Source: Methanosarcina sp. (GTDB taxonomy: Archaea; Halobacteriota; Methanosarcinia; Methanosarcinales; Methanosarcinaceae). From it: a stretch of 5,366 nucleotides of DNA. The position numbers and the translations under genes are program-made. The notes beneath the pieces were generated by a model. It made no database searches. It saw only the letters and a program-made list of their open reading frames with translations, and had not been told where the DNA came from. Positions 1 through 5,334 of the stretch are shown here, in pieces (position 1 is the stretch's first letter; the number at the start of each line of letters is the position of its first letter). The stretch is from NCBI GenBank assembly GCA_013331265.1, contig DUGS01000099.1:4223-9588 (forward strand). Direction: 5' to 3'.

Positions 1-44
1 CCAAAATCTTCAAAGAAATCCTTTCTTTTTCTTATGCCCACCAT
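1..44 (-). CDS. Start of a further gene, possibly a second Hsp20-like protein (partial)
   Basis: Only the first 14 codons lie in the window; the gene runs off the left edge. The readable start is MVGIRKRKDFFEDF, followed by a probable Gly. The ATG at 44-42 is preceded by a good Shine-Dalgarno match (AGAGGT, 49-54) with 4-5 bases of spacing, the clearest ribosome site in the window. It begins 33 bases after the Hsp20 stop on the same strand, so it is probably co-transcribed with it. The basic stretch followed by Phe-Phe, acidic residues, Phe and Gly parallels residues 5-16 of the neighbouring Hsp20 (RRKKSFFDEIFG). This suggests, but does not prove, a paralogous small heat-shock protein. That a gene starts here is well supported; its identity is an inference from about a dozen residues. 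Confidence 0.6.
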   Translation of the reverse strand, partial: MVGIRKRKDFFEDF

Positions 45-48
45 TATT

Positions 49-54
49 ACCTCT
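49..54 (-). promoter_or_regulatory. Ribosome binding site of the left-edge gene
   Basis: On the minus strand AGAGGT lies just upstream of the ATG at 44-42. It complements the archaeal 16S rRNA 3' end. This site is the main evidence that a real gene starts at the left edge of the window. Confidence 0.6.
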
Positions 55-77
55 GGTTTTCCTCACGCTCCCGAACA

Positions 78-602
78 TCACTCGATATCGATTGAAGTTC
101 GAGAACTGGACTCCAGCCTCTTAAAGGTAACTTCCAGGACGCCATTTTTATAAGTGGCTTTCGCGCTCTGGGGATCTACCTTTACTGGCAGTTCAACACG
201 TTCGGAATATTTTGGATTCCCATTTAATGTTTCGATGTCAAGTATTAAATCAGTTGCGTTTAGTTGAATATTTTCTTTCTCGATGCCTGGTATCTCGGCA
301 ATCACATGGACTGCTTCTTCGCTTTCCAGCACATCAATAAGAGGTTTTCTTATGTCAAGGTAACGCTCTTCTCCGGTTTCCACCTGCTCAAACATCGGGA
401 TATTCCCGAATTCTCGGATTTCAGGCTCTTCCCCCGGCCGCTGGGTTACAGAAAAACCGTAAACAAAGGGATGTTGCCCGAAATTATCCATGCTCATGCC
501 CATAGCCCTGTTAAGGCGCTCGAACATTTCTTCCATATCCTGCAGAGGATCAATTCCAAATATTTCGTCGAAAAAACTTTTTTTTCTCCTGTCTCTGTCC
601 AT
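78..602 (-). CDS. hsp20: Hsp20 / alpha-crystallin family small heat-shock protein
   Basis: This 174-residue cytosolic chaperone would bind unfolding proteins without ATP and keep them soluble for refolding or for unfoldases such as the neighbouring Cdc48. The N-terminal arm (about 1-82) is rich in Phe, Met and acidic residues. The alpha-crystallin domain spans about 85-162 and holds the family signature A149-x-x-x-N153-G154-V155-L156-E157-V158. The C-terminus ends I171-D172-I173-E, an IxI motif of the kind that docks into neighbouring subunits during oligomer assembly. The length is normal for the family. The ATG at 600-602 is the first start after an in-frame TAA at 615-617. Its upstream GTGATGAG is a weak ribosome site. 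The gene lies 102 bp downstream of cdc48 and 33 bp before another start codon. A palindrome at 660-677 suggests its own control in addition to read-through from the operon. Confidence 0.95.
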   Translation of the reverse strand: MDRDRRKKSFFDEIFGIDPLQDMEEMFERLNRAMGMSMDNFGQHPFVYGFSVTQRPGEEPEIREFGNIPMFEQVETGEERYLDIRKPLIDVLESEEAVHVIAEIPGIEKENIQLNATDLILDIETLNGNPKYSERVELPVKVDPQSAKATYKNGVLEVTFKRLESSSRTSIDIE

Positions 603-659
603 CTCATCACATCGTTATTAAGTTATGCGTCTTGAGTTTCTTAAGCGAGTGCTACTCAA

Positions 660-677
660 ATTAGTAGAGTTACTAAT
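660..677. promoter_or_regulatory. 18-bp palindrome, candidate operator for hsp20
   Basis: ATTAGTA-GAGT-TACTAAT is an inverted repeat with perfect 7-base arms around a 4-base spacer, in the gap between cdc48 and hsp20. It overlaps a TATA-like TTTTATTA on the minus strand (681-674), so a bound protein would block hsp20 initiation. One arm extends on the minus strand to TTAGTAAC (676-669). The same 8-mer lies inside the regulator's own promoter at 3685-3692 on the plus strand. A second, overlapping dyad, CTACT-N6-AGTAG (652-667), is also present. Operator function is inferred; the symmetry is seen directly. Confidence 0.5.
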
Positions 678-681
678 AAAA
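674..681 (-). promoter_or_regulatory. Possible TATA box of an hsp20 promoter
   Basis: TTTTATTA on the minus strand would place initiation near 650 and leave a leader of about 50 bases before the hsp20 ATG. It is only a moderate match to an archaeal TATA box. It is supported mainly by its position next to the 660-677 palindrome, which mirrors the TATA-then-dyad layout of the regulator promoter. Confidence 0.35.
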
Positions 682-704
682 CTGGCTGCTTTTCTTGACA
701 AAAA

Positions 705-2909
705 TTAAAAGGAAGGCTCTTCATCAAACTCAGTTGCATACCTGGCAAAGAGTTCAGCACTCCTTTCATAGGCACTCAGAGTTTCTCTGGATGTAGTAGG
801 CTTTACACGGCGGATTGCCCTTTCGAAGTGCTTTTTTGAAAGGCGAATATCTCCTGCCTTTTTCTGGATGTTCTTCCGGTCAATGCCCGGAGTAACTATT
901 TCCCGGAGTGCAAGCATTGCAGCTTCCCTACAGATGCCTTCGATATCCGCCCCAACATACCCTTCGGTCATTTCAGCAAGTTCGGAGAGTTTTACATCAT
1001 CTTCAAGGGGTTTTCCTCTTGTGTGGATATCAAAGATCTTCTCCCTGCCTTCTTTTCCAGGTGGCTTGATATAAATAAGCCTGTCAAAGCGGCCAGGCCT
1101 GAGAAGAGCGGGATCTACCATATCAGGCCTGTTTGTAGCAGCGACTATGATCACGTCCTTGAGCTCTTCTACCCCGTCAAGTTCTGTCAGGATCTGGCTT
1201 ACCACTCTTTCAGATACATGAGTATCGGAAACCGAGCTCCTTTCAGGAGCAATCGAATCAATCTCATCAAAGAAGATTACAGTTGGAGCAGCCTGCTTTG
1301 CTTTCCTGAATGTTTCCCTGATCGCACGCTCGGATTCACCTACATATTTGCTAAGCAGTTCTGGGCCTTTAATACTTATGAAATTAGCCTCACTTTCGCT
1401 TGCAACGGCTTTTGCAAGCAAAGTTTTCCCTGTACCAGGCGGCCCAAAGAGCAGGACACCTCTCGGAGGCTTTATACTGACAGCCTTGAATATTTCAGGA
1501 TACTTAAGAGGCCATTCCACAGACTCAATAAGTTCCTGTTTTGCTTTCTCAAGTCCGCCTATATCATCCCAGCCTACATGCGGGACTTCAACATAGACTT
1601 CTCGCATAGCCGAAGGCTCAATATTTTTCAGGGCTTCTCTGAAGTCCTCTCTTGTGACCACAAGGTTGTCAATGATTTCTTGAGGGATCTCCTCTTCAAT
1701 ATCGATTTCAGGAGTGATCCTCCTGAGGGCGTGCATTGCAGCTTCCTTACAGAGAGAGGACAGGTCAGCTCCCACAAAACCGTGGGTAACATCTGCAATT
1801 TCTCCAAGGCTCACTTCTTCTTCAAGCGGCATTCCTCTGGTGTGGATCAGGAGAATCTGCTTCCTGCCGCTCCTGTCAGGTATTCCTATCTCAATCTCTC
1901 TATCAAACCTCCCGCCGCGGCGGAGAGCCTCATCAATGGAGTTGGGGCGGTTTGTGGCAGCGATTACCACCACTTCACCTCTGGACTTGAGCCCGTCCAT
2001 CAGGGAAAGCAGCTGGGCAACTACCCTTCTTTCCATTTCCCCTGTGACTTCACTGCGTTTAGGAGCAATTGAATCGATTTCGTCTATGAAGATAATGGAA
2101 GGAGCATCCTTTTCAGCCTCTTCGAAGATCTCCCTGAGCTTGTGTTCACTTTCTCCATAATACTTGGAAACAATTTCAGGGCCGCTGATTGTGATAAAGT
2201 TGGCATCGGTTTCACTTGCGACTGCCTTAGCGATCATGGTCTTGCCCGTTCCTGGAGGCCCATGAAGAAGAACTCCTTTTGGAGGTTCAACACCCAGCTT
2301 CTGGAAGAGTTCAGGATGTCTCATTGGCAGCTCGATCATTTCCCTGACAAGCTGGATTTCCCGCCTGAGCCCTCCGATATCTTCGTATGAGACGCCTTCT
2401 GGGGCCTTGATTTCTTCAATTGATTTTTCTTTGATAACAATTTCAGTATCTTTGGTAACAACAACCGGCCCAGCTGGTCTTGTAGATGCTACTACGAAAG
2501 TAAGCGGATTATTTACGGTTTCAACTCTGATCTGCTGACCTTTATTCAGAGGTCTGCCCTCTATAATTCTCAGGATGTAATGAGCACCCCCCACAAGCCT
2601 GACAGGCTGGGACGGAGCAAGTGTAACCCTCTGAGCGTGTTTTGCCTGGACCTTCTGGATAGTAACCTTGTCATCAATTCCAACCCTTGCATTGCTGCGC
2701 AGGTTTCCATCTATTCTGATTTTATTCTCCTGCCCGTGCTCGACGTTTGGCCAGACAATTGCGTAAGTCTTGGATTTGCCCGAAATCTCAATTATATCCC
2801 CGCTTACAAGCTCCATCTGCTGCATTAGATGGGTATCAATTCTTGCAATTCCCCTGCCCACATCCTTATGATAAGCCTCAGCTACTCTCAGATTAATTTC
2901 TTCAATCAT
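705..2909 (-). CDS. cdc48: Cdc48/VAT-type AAA+ ATPase (double-ring protein unfoldase)
   Basis: This 734-residue protein is the archaeal counterpart of eukaryotic p97/Cdc48. It is a cytosolic hexamer that uses ATP to pull apart folded or aggregated proteins, often ahead of the proteasome. The N-domain (about 1-170) has the double-psi-barrel type sequence of VAT. D1 carries Walker A GPPGTGKT (217-224), pore loop KYYGES (249-254), Walker B IIFIDE (272-277), sensor N320 and arginine-finger candidates R331 and R334. D2 carries Walker A 489-496, pore loop KYVGES (521-526), Walker B VIFFDE (544-549), sensor N593 and arginines R604 and R607. Both sites appear catalytically intact. The length is normal. 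The C-terminus ends EEPSF, without the Hb-Y-X proteasome-docking ending. The ATG overlaps the regulator's TGA as ATGA, so translation is probably coupled; only a weak GGGG (2920-2923) lies upstream. The TAA stop is followed by a short T-run. Confidence 0.97.
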   Translation of the reverse strand: MIEEINLRVAEAYHKDVGRGIARIDTHLMQQMELVSGDIIEISGKSKTYAIVWPNVEHGQENKIRIDGNLRSNARVGIDDKVTIQKVQAKHAQRVTLAPSQPVRLVGGAHYILRIIEGRPLNKGQQIRVETVNNPLTFVVASTRPAGPVVVTKDTEIVIKEKSIEEIKAPEGVSYEDIGGLRREIQLVREMIELPMRHPELFQKLGVEPPKGVLLHGPPGTGKTMIAKAVASETDANFITISGPEIVSKYYGESEHKLREIFEEAEKDAPSIIFIDEIDSIAPKRSEVTGEMERRVVAQLLSLMDGLKSRGEVVVIAATNRPNSIDEALRRGGRFDREIEIGIPDRSGRKQILLIHTRGMPLEEEVSLGEIADVTHGFVGADLSSLCKEAAMHALRRITPEIDIEEEIPQEIIDNLVVTREDFREALKNIEPSAMREVYVEVPHVGWDDIGGLEKAKQELIESVEWPLKYPEIFKAVSIKPPRGVLLFGPPGTGKTLLAKAVASESEANFISIKGPELLSKYVGESERAIRETFRKAKQAAPTVIFFDEIDSIAPERSSVSDTHVSERVVSQILTELDGVEELKDVIIVAATNRPDMVDPALLRPGRFDRLIYIKPPGKEGREKIFDIHTRGKPLEDDVKLSELAEMTEGYVGADIEGICREAAMLALREIVTPGIDRKNIQKKAGDIRLSKKHFERAIRRVKPTTSRETLSAYERSAELFARYATEFDEEPSF

Positions 2910-3598
2910 TTGTTTTCAACCCCTGTCTCACATATTTTCCAGTACTGCTGGCTATTTTTAATCGTGTACTCAACAAAACCCCTTTCTGCAAGATCCATAA
3001 GGTTAGATGTGATAATACTGGGATGCAGACGCAGGTTATAGCAAAGGACAGCCGCTGTAGCCTCATTTTTTAAAAGCTCGAATAGGAGCTCACATTCTAC
3101 AGGGTTTCTGGCAATATCTTCAATGGAATCCAGGCATCTGTCCATCAATTCCGTATATTCAGCCTGCAGTTGTTTCTGCATTTGTGCAAGCTCTTCATGC
3201 CTTATTTTAAGTTCCCTGAGCCTGCAGCTCAGTTCAAGGAAGAAGCGAGATGATTCATTTCTGGAAGCAGGTCCATTCTTTTCGACAGCAGAACTTTCCC
3301 TTTTTTTCTCCCTGTCAAAATTAATGTCCTGAAGAGCCATCGTATATGCATACGGTGATACGGATACCTCAAGCCGCATGTTATTTGCAATATTGAAGTA
3401 TTTGCGCCTTTGCTCATCTACGCTGCATTCGATAAGTCCTGCCTCTTCTAACAGGCTAAGGTGACTGATAATAGCCTTAGGTCCCACCCCCAGCCTGCCT
3501 GAAATTTCACTGACATAGCAGGGGCGGTTTGCAAGAAGCTGGATTATCTTCCTGCGGTTTTCATTCCCCAGGATGTCAAGTAGTTTTGCCGGGTCCAT
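2906..3598 (-). CDS. hsr1: HSR1-like heat-shock regulator, ArsR-type winged-helix protein
   Basis: This 230-residue predicted transcriptional repressor is the first gene of the regulator-cdc48-hsp20 cluster. Residues 3-75 form an ArsR-like winged helix: LLDILGNENRRKIIQLL is helix 1, SEISGRLGV-PKAIISHLSLLEEAGLI (30-56) is the helix-turn-helix, and the wing follows at 57-70. Residues about 115-160 are helical and heptad-like (LRELKIRHEELAQMQKQLQ), probably a coiled coil for dimerisation. Residues about 168-222 look like a second helix-turn-helix ending in a beta wing (TSNLMDLAERGFVE, then QQYWKI). Seven cysteines (27, 58, 125, 155, 169, 186, 223) are unusually many. The ATG at 3596-3598 has an AGAGGGG ribosome site (3604-3610) with 5 bases of spacing. 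In A. fulgidus, HSR1 (AF1298) heads an operon with cdc48 and hsp20 and autoregulates it. Assignment here rests on fold, gene order and the operator-like site, not on an alignment. Confidence 0.85.
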   Translation of the reverse strand: MDPAKLLDILGNENRRKIIQLLANRPCYVSEISGRLGVGPKAIISHLSLLEEAGLIECSVDEQRRKYFNIANNMRLEVSVSPYAYTMALQDINFDREKKRESSAVEKNGPASRNESSRFFLELSCRLRELKIRHEELAQMQKQLQAEYTELMDRCLDSIEDIARNPVECELLFELLKNEATAAVLCYNLRLHPSIITSNLMDLAERGFVEYTIKNSQQYWKICETGVENK

Positions 3599-3603
3599 GT
3601 TTT

Positions 3604-3610
3604 CCCCTCT
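3604..3610 (-). promoter_or_regulatory. Ribosome binding site of the regulator gene
   Basis: AGAGGGG on the minus strand lies 5 bases before the ATG at 3598-3596. It fixes the start of the regulator at this codon. Confidence 0.55.
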
Positions 3611-3687
3611 GATAATTATTGTAATATTCTTCTGTATTCCAGCAACGAATGCCAGAGCAACAGAATATGGATTATACCTAGTAGTTA

Positions 3688-3702
3688 GTAACCTTTAGTT
3701 AT
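3688..3702. promoter_or_regulatory. HSR1-like operator at the regulator promoter
   Basis: GTAAC-CTTTA-GTTAT matches the published A. fulgidus HSR1 footprint motif CTAAC-N5-GTTAG at every arm position except the outermost base on each side; the TAAC/GTTA arms and the 5-base spacer are exact. It starts 9 bases downstream of the TATA box at 3712-3719, over the expected transcription start. A bound repressor there would block RNA polymerase, which fits autoregulation. An adjoining GTTA-G-TAAC dyad (3684-3692) shares the left arm. Confidence 0.6.
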
Positions 3703-3711
3703 CGCACATAA

Positions 3712-3719
3712 TATTTAAA
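3712..3719 (-). promoter_or_regulatory. TATA box of the regulator-cdc48 operon
   Basis: TTTAAATA on the minus strand is a strong archaeal TATA match, preceded by an A-rich BRE-like segment (GTAAAC). Initiation would fall about 25 bases on, near 3690. That gives a fairly long leader of about 90 bases before the regulator ATG. This is the best promoter in the window. Confidence 0.65.
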
Positions 3720-3723
3720 GTTT

Positions 3724-3931
3724 ACTGATACCCTCTTTTTGAAGGAGCCAGAGATCCGGTTAAGAGAGACGCCATTCATCGGTTGCTTTACGACAATAGT
3801 ATTGGATTGCATCAATCATCATGGAAAGAAAAAGGGGGATAAGATACCTGATCTGGAAAAACAGGATAAATGGATATAAAGTGTGAAATATCTAAAGTAT
3901 AAAATATCAGGCAACATCTACTGCCAGGTTG
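3724..3931. other. Non-coding stretch between the regulator promoter and the upstream gene
   Basis: No credible gene is seen in these 208 bases. The plus strand has a 21-codon Lys/Arg-rich ORF (3821-3886). The minus strand has a short frame reading MMIDAIQYYCRKATDEWRLS. Neither has a ribosome site. A small hairpin sequence (GATTG-CAT-CAATC, 3805-3817) is present. The segment 3802-3821 matches 3932-3951, the 3' end of the next gene, at 16 of 20 bases, possibly a duplicated scrap. The rest is AT-rich with no recognised structure. Confidence 0.5.
3893..3925 (-). terminator. Weak candidate terminator after the membrane protein gene
   Basis: Just past the TAA at 3934-3932, the minus strand has a short inverted repeat GGCA-N8-TGCC (3925-3910) followed by a T-rich tract (ATATTTTATAC). 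The stem is only 4 bp. Archaeal termination depends mainly on T-rich runs, so this is plausible but weak. Confidence 0.25.
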
Positions 3932-4585
3932 TTAGATTGCTTTAATCATCAAAACTTCGTCCCCGTAATTTGAGGTTTCAACCGCAACTTTCCAGGCAGG
4001 ATAATATGTGGTTTGACCTTCATATCTGTAGGAATATGTGTCAAAACCATTGAAATAAACAAGTTCGGCATCAGTGATTCTGACTCTTCCCAGTGAAAAC
4101 TTCGGTATATCACCTTTTGGAGTGAGGAAATTTCGAGTTCTTATCTGCTGGATTATATACTCGCCTGTGTTGTTGAAGCTCACTGTCCGTAAATTTGCCA
4201 TTTGAATGGGTTCCAAGTCTACAGCATTATCGGTCAAGTTAAATCTGGTTTCTATAATCTCATTATTCGTGACAAGGAAATAGATTTCTCCAGTATAGTT
4301 GCTATAATAAGCCTCATCGTAATCAGTAAAACTAACGTTCAGGGTGCTTGAGGAAGATTTCCCCTGATACACCGGCAGCTCATTCACAGGTATTGAAGGA
4401 ACTTCAGTATCAAGAGTTACCCTTTGATTTGTAAGAGTATTCCAGATCTGAACAGTCGTTCTATGAGGCATATCCTCTTTCATTGGAGGATAGTAATTAA
4501 AAGTCTCATAAAATAAAGGAAAAGCATAGAACAATAAAGCTATGCTAATAATAACTGCAATTACACTTTTTGCTTTTTTCTGCAT
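3932..4585 (-). CDS. Membrane-anchored exported protein of unknown function
   Basis: I do not recognise this protein. From the ATG at 4585-4583 it is 217 residues. It has a basic N-terminus (MQKKAK), one hydrophobic span at about 7-25, and then a Tyr- and Asn-rich outward-facing domain. Four N-glycosylation sequons (N83-V-S, N96-Y-T, N116-L-T, N138-N-T) fit a position outside the membrane. There is no lipobox Cys and no obvious catalytic motif. The C-terminal stretch, ITDAELVYFNGF (170-181) followed by YYPAWKV (194-200), loosely resembles PepSY/YycI-like domains, where a similar strand ends in a Pro-x-Trp segment; this is a weak impression only. A longer frame starts five codons upstream at a TTG (4600). 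It has no ribosome site of its own, whereas GGGGG (4594-4598) is well placed for the ATG. The regulator lies downstream, behind a separate promoter. Confidence 0.8.
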   Translation of the reverse strand: MQKKAKSVIAVIISIALLFYAFPLFYETFNYYPPMKEDMPHRTTVQIWNTLTNQRVTLDTEVPSIPVNELPVYQGKSSSSTLNVSFTDYDEAYYSNYTGEIYFLVTNNEIIETRFNLTDNAVDLEPIQMANLRTVSFNNTGEYIIQQIRTRNFLTPKGDIPKFSLGRVRITDAELVYFNGFDTYSYRYEGQTTYYPAWKVAVETSNYGDEVLMIKAI

Positions 4586-4593
4586 TATACTAA

Positions 4594-4598
4594 CCCCC
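4594..4598 (-). promoter_or_regulatory. Ribosome site that selects the ATG start at 4585
   Basis: GGGGG on the minus strand lies 8 bases before the ATG at 4585-4583 and overlaps the upstream in-frame TTG codon (4600-4598). A ribosome site cannot serve a start codon it overlaps, so the ATG is preferred over the TTG. Confidence 0.5.
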
Positions 4599-4614
4599 AA
4601 GCAGATTCAGTCCC

Positions 4615-4655
4615 GATTGATATATGGTATTCCAAATGTTTTATAGATTGATATA
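4615..4655. repeat. Paired 10-bp direct repeat in the promoter region of the membrane protein gene
   Basis: GATTGATATA occurs at 4615-4624 and again at 4646-4655 on the plus strand (TATATCAATC on the minus strand). The copies are exactly 31 bp apart, close to three helical turns, so a protein bound at both would sit on one face of the DNA. Each copy includes a TATA-like core, and a further TATA-like CTATAAAAC lies between them (4646-4638). They may be alternative TATA boxes or tandem regulator sites for the gene starting at 4585. Confidence 0.4.
4638..4646 (-). promoter_or_regulatory. Possible TATA box for the membrane protein gene
   Basis: CTATAAAAC on the minus strand would place initiation at about 4617, leaving a leader of about 30 bases that includes the GGGGG ribosome site. 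The nearby TATATCAATC copy at 4655-4646 is an alternative. The choice between them cannot be made by eye. Confidence 0.35.
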
Positions 4656-4706
4656 CAGTTTTTCAGAGAAGCCAGTCCCAACAGCATATCAGCGTTTGTT
4701 TCCTTC

Positions 4707-5324
4707 TTAAGTAAGATATGTCAGGGGATTTAGCAAATGCTTGACTCTCTCTCTGTCTTTTTTCAAGTCCGTTATAAATACGACGTGAACAGTTTCCCCA
4801 TCATCCTTTTCGGAGGTAACTGCAATATTGTATGTCAGGTCTTCAAACTCTATGGAGCCGCTAAACAATTCACCGTACACATAGAAAGTTGCCTTACTTT
4901 GAGGTATTCCTTCAACATATCCAGAATAACGGTATGATTTCCCTCCATTAAGTCTGGAAATCTCCTCGATTTGTACTTCAAAATCTCTTTCGAATAGTTT
5001 TAGACTTACGTTCCCGTTAGCAGCTGTGTTCTCAAATTCTTCAACATTTATTGTAACAATTTCAACCTCATCCCAGTATTCTTGAGCCTTAAGCGGAAAG
5101 TCCTGAACTTCAATCTTCTGAATGATATTTTCTCCGGATGTTTCAGAAAAGTCCTTGAGAGAGTCTACATCGGAAGCAATTTTATCAAACTGTCTTCCAT
5201 CACTTTCAAAAGTTTTAACTTCACTATCATGATCGGTTAAAACCAAAGAACCTAGAAAAACTCCCAGACTCACGAAGACTGTGAGTAGTGTCATTGCGAG
5301 TAGCATTGTACCAGATGTTTTCAT
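4707..5324 (-). CDS. Membrane-anchored protein with metallopeptidase-propeptide-like domain, no protease domain
   Basis: This 205-residue exported protein has a hydrophobic signal or anchor at about 6-30 without a lipobox Cys, then a charged linker (31-80). A beta-rich domain (about 85-186) follows, with the pattern LKLFERDFEV, then SYRYSGYVEG, FYVYGELFSGSIE, LTYNIAV and VHVVFITD. That order resembles the propeptide domain of reprolysin-type (M12B) zinc metallopeptidases. There the domain normally precedes a catalytic domain with HExxHxxGxxH. No such motif exists here: the frame ends at TAA (4709-4707) soon after the propeptide-like part. It may be a stand-alone binding or inhibitor domain, or the remnant of a larger protease gene. 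One sequon (N105-V-S) is present. The ATG at 5324-5322 has GGGGA (5330-5334) 5 bases upstream. The similarity is judged by eye. Confidence 0.75.
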   Translation of the reverse strand: MKTSGTMLLAMTLLTVFVSLGVFLGSLVLTDHDSEVKTFESDGRQFDKIASDVDSLKDFSETSGENIIQKIEVQDFPLKAQEYWDEVEIVTINVEEFENTAANGNVSLKLFERDFEVQIEEISRLNGGKSYRYSGYVEGIPQSKATFYVYGELFSGSIEFEDLTYNIAVTSEKDDGETVHVVFITDLKKDRERVKHLLNPLTYLT

Positions 5325-5329
5325 TTAAA

Positions 5330-5334
5330 TCCCC
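5330..5334 (-). promoter_or_regulatory. Ribosome binding site of the propeptide-like protein gene
   Basis: GGGGA on the minus strand, 5 bases before the ATG at 5324-5322, supports this start. The promoter presumably lies beyond the right edge, because only 42 bases upstream are visible. Confidence 0.5.

Noticed and set aside
264..635. 123-codon open frame on the plus strand
   Set aside because: It is antisense to hsp20, which is a clear Hsp20 family member. No ribosome site or domain supports it.
1023..2072. 349-codon open frame on the plus strand
   Set aside because: It lies wholly antisense to cdc48, whose minus-strand product has intact AAA+ motifs throughout. The antisense product is rich in Phe, Ser, Cys and Arg with no recognisable domain, as expected of a shadow frame.
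3229..3417. 62-codon open frame on the minus strand inside the regulator
   Set aside because: It is an out-of-frame reading within the regulator gene, which continues in its own frame with coherent domains.
3764..3826. 20-codon minus-strand ORF (MMIDAIQYYCRK...)
   Set aside because: It has no ribosome site before the ATG (the upstream sequence is pyrimidine-rich) and no recognisable similarity. I considered a transposase remnant but could not support it.
3821..3886. 21-codon plus-strand ORF (MERKRGIRYLIW...)
   Set aside because: It has no ribosome site or promoter. Its composition is what an A/G-rich stretch gives by chance.
4586..4600. Five-codon N-terminal extension from a TTG start
   Set aside because: The only G-rich ribosome site overlaps the TTG itself and is correctly spaced for the ATG at 4585, which also gives a typical basic signal-anchor N-terminus.
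4601..4706. Frameshifted continuation of the propeptide-like gene into a protease domain
   Set aside because: The gap is short and contains TATA-like promoter elements. Neither it nor the next gene encodes an HExxH motif.
78..5324. Possible read-through of UAG as pyrrolysine
   Set aside because: All five complete genes end in TAA or TGA, so there is no amber codon to read through in this window.
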